A stretch of DNA of 12,551 nt. Origin: Dehalococcoidia bacterium UBA2979 (lineage in GTDB: Bacteria; Chloroflexota; Dehalococcoidia; UBA2979). The notes beneath the pieces were generated by a model. It was not told the origin of the DNA. It saw nothing but the letters and a program-made list of their open reading frames with translations, and did no database searches. Location: positions 1 to 12,551 of the forward strand of contig DEAP01000093.1 in NCBI GenBank assembly GCA_002348225.1, given 5' to 3'. Shown here piece after piece: positions 7,198 through 12,551 of this stretch. The translations under genes and the position numbers were made by a program. How positions within the stretch are numbered: position 1 is the first letter of the stretch; the number at the start of each line of letters is the position of its first letter.

Positions 7198-7526
7198 ACG
7201 TACTCCCTAACCATTTCATACTACTTTTGGCTCAGGCTAACGCGCGCCGCATGTTTTGTCGACTAATTCAGTCAATAATTTTCTAACGTTTCAGGACAGT
7301 TGTGGAGACATCTAACTAGTTTTTAAAGAGACTAATAATAGAGGTGGAGTGACAGTAAACACCACTCCACTTTTGGGGAATAAGACTAATCTGTATGCGC
7401 ACTGGAGCATTCGGATAGTCGGGTCCGTGATCGCTTACCATCGTCGAGGGACAACTATGGAGGATGATCATGGTCAAATATATTACTAATCCGATTTCCT
7501 GGTCTGGCAAGTGAGGATCACCACTG
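7198..7526. promoter_or_regulatory. Divergent intergenic region with recurring ACTAAT words
   Basis: These 329 bases lie between divergent genes and hold no supported coding sequence. GACTAAT occurs at 7261-7267, 7330-7336 and 7384-7390, and TACTAAT at 7484-7490, all on the plus strand. The first lies in the imperfect palindrome GACTAATTCAGTC (7261-7273). On the minus strand TTGACT (7270-7275) resembles a -35 box for the gene at 7197, but no good -10 box follows. A hairpin at 7344-7370 lies among the repeats. Binding by a regulator is an inference. Confidence 0.35.
7344..7374 (+). terminator. Perfect 8-bp hairpin followed by TTTT, possible terminator
   Basis: GTGGAGTG at 7344-7351 and CACTCCAC at 7363-7370 pair perfectly around an eleven-base loop, followed by TTTT at 7371-7374. 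The shape fits a rho-independent terminator reading on the plus strand, but no plus-strand gene precedes it. It may be a leader attenuator of the gene at 7527, which starts 152 bases beyond it, or a regulator-binding dyad. Confidence 0.4.
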
Positions 7527-8648
7527 ATGACTAAAATTTCCAGCGTAATCGTCGATGTTATCGAAAGAGATACCGGCTCCCTAGAGGTTCGAGATGAGCG
7601 ATCAGACATCGGAGGTAAAACCACACAAGGAGTGCTCAGAATAAGAACAGAAGACGGTCACGAGGGGAATTCGTTTATAGGTGATCAAGCAGCTGAGTCG
7701 TCCGAAAGAATCAAAATAATTATTGATACGATCGCCCCGCAGATATCCGGGATGTCTTATGACAACAGAGAATGGCTCTGGTCCCAAATTCAGAATCACA
7801 GCATAAACGGACTACCCTTTCATTCTTCATGGGCTGCTGTTGATGTCGCGTTATGGGATTTAGCTGGGAAAATATTAGGGCAACCTATATATAAGCTGCT
7901 GGGTGGAACAAATTTAGAAGTACCCCTTTATGCGACATATCCTCCACGGCACAGTGAGCCTGAGGGGTTTATGCAGGAAGCTGAAGAACTCTTAGCCGAA
8001 GGATATTCGGCATACAAAATTCATCCAGGCTCACTAAGCGCAAAAAAAACAGTCCGTGCAATTGAGGGGATAAGAAAAATAGTCGGAAACGAAATCACTC
8101 TTATGCTGGATCGAAATCACGGGTATTCCCTCGAAGAAGCATTAGAAGTCGGCAAAGCACTCGACTCGAATGATTTCTACTGGTACGAGGATCCTGTACC
8201 AGCGTCAGATATAGATTCAATAAAAACACTCACTGAATCGATTGCCACACCCCTGAATATGAGCGACTCGCCGGGTTTCTTAATAAACCAAGCGGCTCAT
8301 TTTTTGTCCGAAAATCTTGTAGGGATGATTAGAGGAACAACAAGAAAACTTGGGATTACAGGATTGATCAAACAATGCGCGATGGCGGACGCATTCGGCA
8401 TAAATTGCGAAATCGGGTTAGCCGGAAATTCTTTGATGAATGCCGCGAATCTGCACGTCATAGCTTCTGTCCGCAACAATACATTTTATGAGTACTGGAG
8501 ACCAGAACATATTCATCAGTGGGGTGTTCAGGAGGACATTTATATTAACGAGAACGGCAAACTGAATATCCCTCAAGAACCGGGTCTAGGACTGGAATTG
8601 GACGAAGACTGGATAAATTTTCACAAAACAGACCAACTAGTCAGCTGA
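7527..8648 (+). CDS. Enolase-superfamily (mandelate racemase/MLE-like) protein with altered active site
   Basis: This 373-residue protein has the enolase-superfamily two-domain build. The N-terminal capping domain runs to about 125 with SSWAAVDVALWDLAGK (100-115) and LLGG (124-127). The barrel shows YKIHPG (163-168), LMLDRN (192-197, metal ligand Asp195), WYEDP (219-223, Glu221) and NMSDSPGF (244-251), where Asp247 may replace the third acidic ligand. Three usual catalytic elements differ. The K-x-K pair reads K164-x-H166. The strand-six segment before LGITG (275-279) reads IRGTTRK with no Asp. The usual late His-containing segment reads CEIGLAGN (294-301). Family members are dehydratases, racemases, epimerases or cycloisomerases acting on acids via an enolate. 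GAGG lies ten bases before the ATG. It overlaps the amidase gene tail to tail. Membership is firm; the reaction is unknown and may be atypical. Confidence 0.92.
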   Translation: MTKISSVIVDVIERDTGSLEVRDERSDIGGKTTQGVLRIRTEDGHEGNSFIGDQAAESSERIKIIIDTIAPQISGMSYDNREWLWSQIQNHSINGLPFHSSWAAVDVALWDLAGKILGQPIYKLLGGTNLEVPLYATYPPRHSEPEGFMQEAEELLAEGYSAYKIHPGSLSAKKTVRAIEGIRKIVGNEITLMLDRNHGYSLEEALEVGKALDSNDFYWYEDPVPASDIDSIKTLTESIATPLNMSDSPGFLINQAAHFLSENLVGMIRGTTRKLGITGLIKQCAMADAFGINCEIGLAGNSLMNAANLHVIASVRNNTFYEYWRPEHIHQWGVQEDIYINENGKLNIPQEPGLGLELDEDWINFHKTDQLVS

Positions 8649-10049
8649 ATTACCTACAACCTCAGGTCGGATTTTATGGAATCCAGTGAGTGCCTCAAAA
8701 GCAAAAGCCATCTGCAGGAGACTGAATTCACTTCTCGGTCTTCCCACGATTTGTAGACCCATAGGTAGGCCGTTTTCAGTAAAGCCTCCAGGAACCGATA
8801 TCGCGGGCAAACCAGTAATAGAAATGAAATAGCATGATTTCATCCAATCGATGTAGGTCTCCATTGCCTGACCTTCGATTTCGGTTATCCACTCTATATC
8901 AATCGAAAACGGTGGCACTTGACTCACTGGACAAATGAGATATTCGTATTCTTCAAAAAAGGATGATACTCGGTTATAGAGTTCGCTTCGCAGGACATCA
9001 GCTCTGGCAAGATCTTGCCCCGACTGATTAATTCCCTGCTCTATGTTCCAGATAACTGTATCTTTCATCTGGGCACGATGCTGCTCCAATTGGTCAGCCC
9101 TATGACCAAATGACCAAGCACGAAATGACTTAAACGCTTCATCAGCACCCGCAAAATCCGGTGAGGTCTCAGTTAATTCACACCCAAGATCTTCAAAAAT
9201 GGACAGCGCATTTCTAACCATTTGTTTTATCTCGGCATCAATTGGAAGTCCTCCCAGGTCATCGGACCAAGCAATCTTTGTGCCTGTAAAGTTTCGGTCT
9301 AGAGGTTGATCGAATATCTCACCCGAAGTTTCAAGTGCAATTGGCGAGCTTGGGTCAGGTCCTGCTATGACACTGAGCATCAGTGCTACGTCTTCAACAG
9401 TTCGTCCCATCGGGCCCTGAACACTTAAATTCTGTCGCGAACCTCCCCGAGTCGGAACTCGACCTGCTGCTGTCCTGAGACCCACCACGTTACAAAAATT
9501 AGCGGGATTACGAAGTGAGCCACCCATATCGCTCCCGTCAGCAAGTGCTGTCATTCCTGCAGCTAGTGATACTGCTGCGCCTCCACTGCTTCCGCCACAC
9601 GTTCGAGAAAGATCATATGGATTAAGTGTCCGCCCAAATACCTGATTAAAAGTCTGTGAGCCCGCTCCGAATTCCGGGGTGTTGGATTTACCTAACGAAA
9701 TTGCTCCTGCCTCCTTTAGTCGGTCAACGATCAATGCATTTTGATCAGGAATATGATCGGCATAAATTGGAGAACCATAGGTAGTCCGAACATCTTTAGT
9801 ATCGAATAGATCTTTATGGATCACGGGAATTCCATGTAACGGGGGTACAACACCTCCCTGTGCAACAAGGTCATCGGCCGCTTTAGCCTCTTCAAGTGCA
9901 GCCTCAGCTGTCAATGTCACGACGGCGTTAACTGCAGGGTTTATTCTTTCAATTTGCCTGAGGTGAGCCTTAACGACTTCACGGGCGCTGACTTCCTTTG
10001 TGGTAATGAGCCGCGACAATTCTTTTACGGACTGGAAACAAAGGTCCAT
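8637..10049 (-). CDS. Amidase signature (AS) family amidohydrolase
   Basis: This 470-residue enzyme has the normal length for amidase-signature hydrolases and an intact Ser-cisSer-Lys triad: Lys79 in PVIHKDLFDT, Ser154 in the GGSSGG loop (152-157) and nucleophile Ser178 in DMGGSLRNP (174-182). The 24-residue spacing of the two serines matches characterised members. LHGIPVIHKD (71-80) and KSNTPEFG (121-128) are further family segments. It should hydrolyse an amide to acid and ammonia. It shows no C-terminal partner-binding features or gatB/gatC neighbours, so a catabolic amidase is likelier than GatA; in this family substrates cannot be read from sequence. AGGA six bases before the ATG overlaps the stop region of the upstream transporter gene, eight bases away, which indicates translational coupling. 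Confidence 0.94.
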   Translation of the reverse strand: MDLCFQSVKELSRLITTKEVSAREVVKAHLRQIERINPAVNAVVTLTAEAALEEAKAADDLVAQGGVVPPLHGIPVIHKDLFDTKDVRTTYGSPIYADHIPDQNALIVDRLKEAGAISLGKSNTPEFGAGSQTFNQVFGRTLNPYDLSRTCGGSSGGAAVSLAAGMTALADGSDMGGSLRNPANFCNVVGLRTAAGRVPTRGGSRQNLSVQGPMGRTVEDVALMLSVIAGPDPSSPIALETSGEIFDQPLDRNFTGTKIAWSDDLGGLPIDAEIKQMVRNALSIFEDLGCELTETSPDFAGADEAFKSFRAWSFGHRADQLEQHRAQMKDTVIWNIEQGINQSGQDLARADVLRSELYNRVSSFFEEYEYLICPVSQVPPFSIDIEWITEIEGQAMETYIDWMKSCYFISITGLPAISVPGGFTENGLPMGLQIVGRPRSEFSLLQMAFAFEALTGFHKIRPEVVGNSAD

Positions 10050-10057
10050 ACCAATTC

Positions 10058-11332
10058 CTACCCATTCACCTTTTGGTCGACTACAGCTTGATCAGGAAAT
10101 TCGCCTGTCCGTAGAAGAAATTGTAAGGCCGGGCTGAGGATGGCATATATCAGGAATATCACGATCCAAAGAGCACTAGGCCCAACAAATAATATCCGTT
10201 CGCCCGTGGTATCTGCCACGATCCCGAAACCAAGATTCATAAAGGCCATAAAACCCGCTGCCAGCATGATATAAAAAGCCATCAAACGTCCACGATACTC
10301 ATCTTTAACCACCTGCTGAATGAGTGTGGCAGAGAGTGCCATGTACGGTGCTTGCGTCGCACCCGATAAGAAGCCTCCAAACACCGCAACTGCCGTGTTC
10401 TGTGCTGTCCCAATAATCAGTAGTGCGATACCACTGCCTAAGCCGGATACCAACAGGGCTCTCCCGCGGGTTTTCCCGTCGGTAATGGTCGAGACGGCCA
10501 GAGTAGCCACGAGTGCACCGACGCCAACACCTACTGAAATCGCAGCAAATGTTGAACTACCAGATCCGATTTCATCAGAAAGTCCTGGCAAAAGAGAATC
10601 AAAAGCCATAGTGAATCCGCAATGGACCCCAATGAGGGAAAGGACCAGCACCAGTCTGAAATCTGACGCTATATATTTGGCAGCGTCGACCATTGGGCTC
10701 ACGATATCAAACACTTCGCCGTCTATCGGTAGTGCTCGCACACTTGGACGCCACTGGATTCTAAACAGTTGGTATCCAGCTAGAAGAAAGAACACTGATG
10801 TGAGCATAAAGACCCAGCCGGTACCATCGTCAAGGATAGCCATCATGACGCCTCCTAAAAACGGACCAATTACCTTAGACCCGTGTCTAGCTATACCTCG
10901 GAATGACACAGCCGAAAGCAGATGTTCCTTGGGTACAAGGCTAGGGATAATCGCCTCTGAGGCCGGAGTCACTGCCGACATTGCCACTCCCTGCAAAACC
11001 GCCAATACCACTATGTGCCACATCGTTACTGCACCTGATAGCGTCAGCACCGCAAGAACAAATGAGACAAGTGCACCGAACAACGCTGAGGCCATGGCCA
11101 TATAACGCCGATCGAGGCGATCCGCGAGAGTCCCCGCTACAGGACCTAGGAACAACATTGGTGCCATCCCTCCAAAGGTTACCCAGCCCACATTGCTCGA
11201 AGATCCTGTCAACTCAAATATGAGCCACCCGCGGCCGAGCAAAGAAGCCCAACCAGCAGCCGATGTTAGAACATAGTTATAGAAAAGTTTCCTGAAGTCA
11301 GAGTGAAGTAAAGCAGGGAATTTTTCCAGCAT
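10058..11332 (-). CDS. MFS transporter, DHA3/MFS_3 (EntS-like) branch
   Basis: This 424-residue membrane protein begins FPALLHSDFRKLFYNYVLT and has GPVAGTLADRLDRR (63-76), the MFS helix 2-3 motif in the form typical of the DHA3/MFS_3 group. That group mainly consists of exporters such as enterobactin and macrolide efflux proteins. About eleven or twelve hydrophobic segments are visible, with a longer polar loop after the first half at about 190-215. The C-terminal tail is short and polar. AGGTGAG about eight bases before the ATG supports the start. It lies 48 bases after the enoyl-CoA hydratase and 8 bases before the amidase, so the three probably share a transcript. Export is likely by family, but a substrate link to the amidase is only an inference. 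Confidence 0.92.
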   Translation of the reverse strand: MLEKFPALLHSDFRKLFYNYVLTSAAGWASLLGRGWLIFELTGSSSNVGWVTFGGMAPMLFLGPVAGTLADRLDRRYMAMASALFGALVSFVLAVLTLSGAVTMWHIVVLAVLQGVAMSAVTPASEAIIPSLVPKEHLLSAVSFRGIARHGSKVIGPFLGGVMMAILDDGTGWVFMLTSVFFLLAGYQLFRIQWRPSVRALPIDGEVFDIVSPMVDAAKYIASDFRLVLVLSLIGVHCGFTMAFDSLLPGLSDEIGSGSSTFAAISVGVGVGALVATLAVSTITDGKTRGRALLVSGLGSGIALLIIGTAQNTAVAVFGGFLSGATQAPYMALSATLIQQVVKDEYRGRLMAFYIMLAAGFMAFMNLGFGIVADTTGERILFVGPSALWIVIFLIYAILSPALQFLLRTGEFPDQAVVDQKVNG

Positions 11333-11380
11333 GAATTAGGCTCACCTACGCAAAAAAATGATGGTCAGTAAGAATCGAAT

Positions 11381-12226
11381 TTAGCTCGTTCCCTCAGAAA
11401 CTTTCTTTGCAAGCTCACTCATATATTCGACATCATGGAAGCGTGAATCTCGTTTTTCTCCCATCGCCAGCAGCGCCTCCCGATGCTGCGTCGTCTTACG
11501 AGCATTAGCAAAATGATCGCTGGATCTCCTCCACACCGAAGAGACATCAGTGGCTGCCAGATCATCCCAAATCATTCTCTTAATAGTTGACAGGGTGGAA
11601 ATAGGGTTGGCAGCGATTTGAGCGCCAAGCTCTAGAGCGGCTGGCACTAATTCCTCGGGCTCATAAAGTTTTCGAACAAGTCCAAGCTCAAGTGCTTCCT
11701 GCGCATTGTAAATTTTTCCAGTAAGCATCATTTCGCGCGCTTTGTGTAAACCAATAATATGGGGAAGCGTCCAGCTACTCCCTACTTCAGGAGTCAGACC
11801 AATTGCCGCAAAACGCATAGAAAATCTCGCCTCCGTCGAGGCAAGTAACATGTCATACAAAAGTGGACCCGTTAAACCGATCCCAACGGATACTCCGTTT
11901 ATTGCTCCAATAATCGGTTTAGACTCCATGATGAATACTGGGTCAAACGGAGTTCCATCGTCCCGTTCTTCACGAGCAGAGCCAGCACTACCACCATTCT
12001 CAAAAGTAGCATTGAATCCACCTATATCAGCTCCAGCGCTGTATGCGCGCCCGTTACCCGTGCTGACAATAGCACCAACCGACGGGTCGGCATTTGCGTC
12101 CTCAATGGCGCGGCGAAATTCAGAATACATGGTCCCATTGAACGCGTTAAGGGAATTTGGCCTATTGAAGCGAATCAGTTTGACTCGCCCGTGCTGTTCT
12201 ACTTCAAGTGTCTCCCACTCGGTCAT
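11381..12226 (-). CDS. Enoyl-CoA hydratase/isomerase (crotonase family)
   Basis: With the ATG at 12226 this is a 281-residue crotonase-fold protein. It begins with the strand pair VKLIRFNRPNSLNAF (15-29). The oxyanion-hole segments are AYSAGADI (61-68) and the INGVSVGIGLTG stretch (109-120). A possible catalytic acid is Glu147 in LTPEVGSSW (144-152), the position used by PaaG/isomerase-like members. The FxxxFENGGSAGSA region at 71-84 is the variable loop. It acts on CoA thioesters by hydration or double-bond isomerisation of an enoyl-CoA. The start is set by GAGGGG at 12234-12239, seven bases upstream; a TTG at 12241 in the same frame lies on that site and is unlikely. It is the first gene of a three-gene group with the transporter and amidase. 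Confidence 0.93.
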   Translation of the reverse strand: MTEWETLEVEQHGRVKLIRFNRPNSLNAFNGTMYSEFRRAIEDANADPSVGAIVSTGNGRAYSAGADIGGFNATFENGGSAGSAREERDDGTPFDPVFIMESKPIIGAINGVSVGIGLTGPLLYDMLLASTEARFSMRFAAIGLTPEVGSSWTLPHIIGLHKAREMMLTGKIYNAQEALELGLVRKLYEPEELVPAALELGAQIAANPISTLSTIKRMIWDDLAATDVSSVWRRSSDHFANARKTTQHREALLAMGEKRDSRFHDVEYMSELAKKVSEGTS

Positions 12227-12233
12227 ACTTCCA

Positions 12234-12239
12234 CCCCTC
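12234..12239 (-). promoter_or_regulatory. Ribosome-binding site that fixes the crotonase start
   Basis: On the minus strand GAGGGG lies seven bases before the ATG at 12226. A longer frame would start with TTG at 12241, directly upstream of this site, and would leave no Shine-Dalgarno sequence of its own. This favours the 281-residue product. Confidence 0.7.
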
Positions 12240-12299
12240 AATTGGTATTATCCTTTACGAACCGGACTACGTTAGTGTAAGGCGATTGCCGAATCAAAG

Positions 12300-12467
12300 G
12301 TGGATAAAATTAATTTCGATGCTCACACAGTCACTCTCATTGCTGCTGCACTTCCCGCGATAGTTTTCTATAACGTGATCCGAGAACGGTCGGAACTAAT
12401 AAGACAAATAGGCGCCGTTATCGTGTGGTTGATAGTGCTTTGGATACTTCGGTTTATCTTCACCTGA
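12300..12467 (+). CDS. Probable 55-residue two-helix membrane protein
   Basis: A GTG at 12300 opens a 55-codon frame ending in TGA at 12465-12467. Two hydrophobic stretches, residues about 10-25 (TVTLIAAALPAIVFYN region) and 37-54 (GAVIVWLIVLWILRFIF region), are joined by a basic/acidic loop IRERSELIRQ (27-36). This is the layout of a helical hairpin with a cytoplasmic loop, which random frames rarely produce. The start is uncertain: no Shine-Dalgarno sequence lies at normal distance from the GTG, and the frame is open upstream to a TAG at 12273-12275 without a better start. It is divergent from the crotonase gene. Its end overlaps by eight bases the end of the minus-strand gene that follows. 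I know no family for it. Confidence 0.5.
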   Translation: MDKINFDAHTVTLIAAALPAIVFYNVIRERSELIRQIGAVIVWLIVLWILRFIFT

Positions 12468-12551
12468 ATCTATCGGAAAATTTTTCAGAGAACTCCCACA
12501 GCTGTTCGCCCGCTGTCCGGTCTTGTCCCAACACTGAACTGGTCTGGATAT
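12460..12551 (-). CDS. C-terminal end of a probable SDR (partial)
   Basis: On the minus strand a frame open from the window edge reads 30 residues to a TGA at 12460-12462. It ends with AGEQLWEFSEKFSDRFR. The Lx[LV]WE-SEK-type ending resembles the C-terminus of retinol-dehydrogenase-like or protochlorophyllide-reductase-like short-chain dehydrogenases, where LWELSE is common. This is a short fragment, so the family is a guess. It is in the same orientation as the crotonase group and its last codons overlap the end of the plus-strand small gene. Confidence 0.45.
   Translation of the reverse strand, partial: IQTSSVLGQDRTAGEQLWEFSEKFSDRFR

Noticed and set aside
7316..7624. 102-codon minus-strand frame across the divergent intergenic region
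   Set aside because: It begins antisense within the enolase-superfamily gene and covers the hairpin and repeats. The translation shows no family or membrane features, and I see no good ribosome-binding site.
10320..11105. 261-codon plus-strand open frame
   Set aside because: It lies wholly antisense to the second MFS gene, whose transporter motifs are clear. Its translation is rich in Pro, Thr and Ser with no family features, so it is a shadow frame.
11742..12275. 177-codon plus-strand open frame
   Set aside because: It is antisense to the crotonase gene and its translation has no recognisable domain. The crotonase motifs fix the true strand.
1..12551. CRISPR array, tRNA/rRNA, insertion sequence or defence system
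   Set aside because: I saw no regularly spaced repeats, cloverleaf-like segments, transposase motifs, long terminal inverted repeats or nuclease/toxin domains anywhere in the window.

Overview
The window is a compact, moderately AT-rich bacterial chromosome segment with no phage, IS, plasmid, CRISPR, tRNA or rRNA signal. Its gene set is typical of oligotrophic marine bacteria that degrade diverse organic molecules: a luciferase-like flavin/F420 monooxygenase, two short-chain dehydrogenases (one only as a C-terminus), a quinone-oxidoreductase-like MDR enzyme, an enolase-superfamily protein, an amidase, an enoyl-CoA hydratase, an HpcH/HpaI aldolase and two MFS transporters. Luciferase-like monooxygenases together with enolase-superfamily members are a known hallmark of the SAR202 clade (Chloroflexota, Dehalococcoidia-related). 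I suggest that origin as an inference; no marker gene here proves it.

Layout. 1-648 (minus): 5' part of an HpcH/HpaI-type aldolase, cut by the window edge. 841-1704 (plus): a CPPED1-like calcineurin-family phosphoesterase, transcribed divergently from the aldolase. 1714-7197 (minus): a seven-gene run. In transcription order it holds a two-domain alpha/beta-barrel-like protein, a DUF3303 protein, a structured gap with three stem-loops, the luciferase-like oxidoreductase, an SDR, an MDR reductase, an MFS transporter and a small membrane protein whose start overlaps the transporter's end. 7198-7526: a 329-bp divergent intergenic region with a perfect hairpin and recurring ACTAAT words. 7527-8648 (plus): an enolase-superfamily protein with a non-standard active site, overlapping tail to tail by 12 bp with the next gene. 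8637-12226 (minus): enoyl-CoA hydratase, a second MFS transporter and an amidase, in transcription order. 12300-12467 (plus): a probable 55-residue two-helix membrane protein. 12460-12551 (minus): the last 30 codons of a probable SDR.

How the genes may work together (inference). The 5159-6082, 4266-5138, 3235-4221 and 1898-3196 genes could import a small organic substrate, mono-oxygenate it, and oxidise or reduce the resulting alcohol, ketone or enone. The two small ferredoxin-fold-like proteins at the head of the run could be auxiliary mono-oxygenase-like or binding proteins. The 8637-12226 group could handle amide hydrolysis and CoA-linked beta-oxidation-type steps with its own transporter. 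No substrate can be read from the sequence.

I did not see an obvious new defence or mobile system. The best leads are the enolase-superfamily protein lacking the usual catalytic dyad, the stem-loop cluster ahead of the monooxygenase gene, the repeated-word control region at 7198-7526, and two unannotated-looking small membrane proteins.
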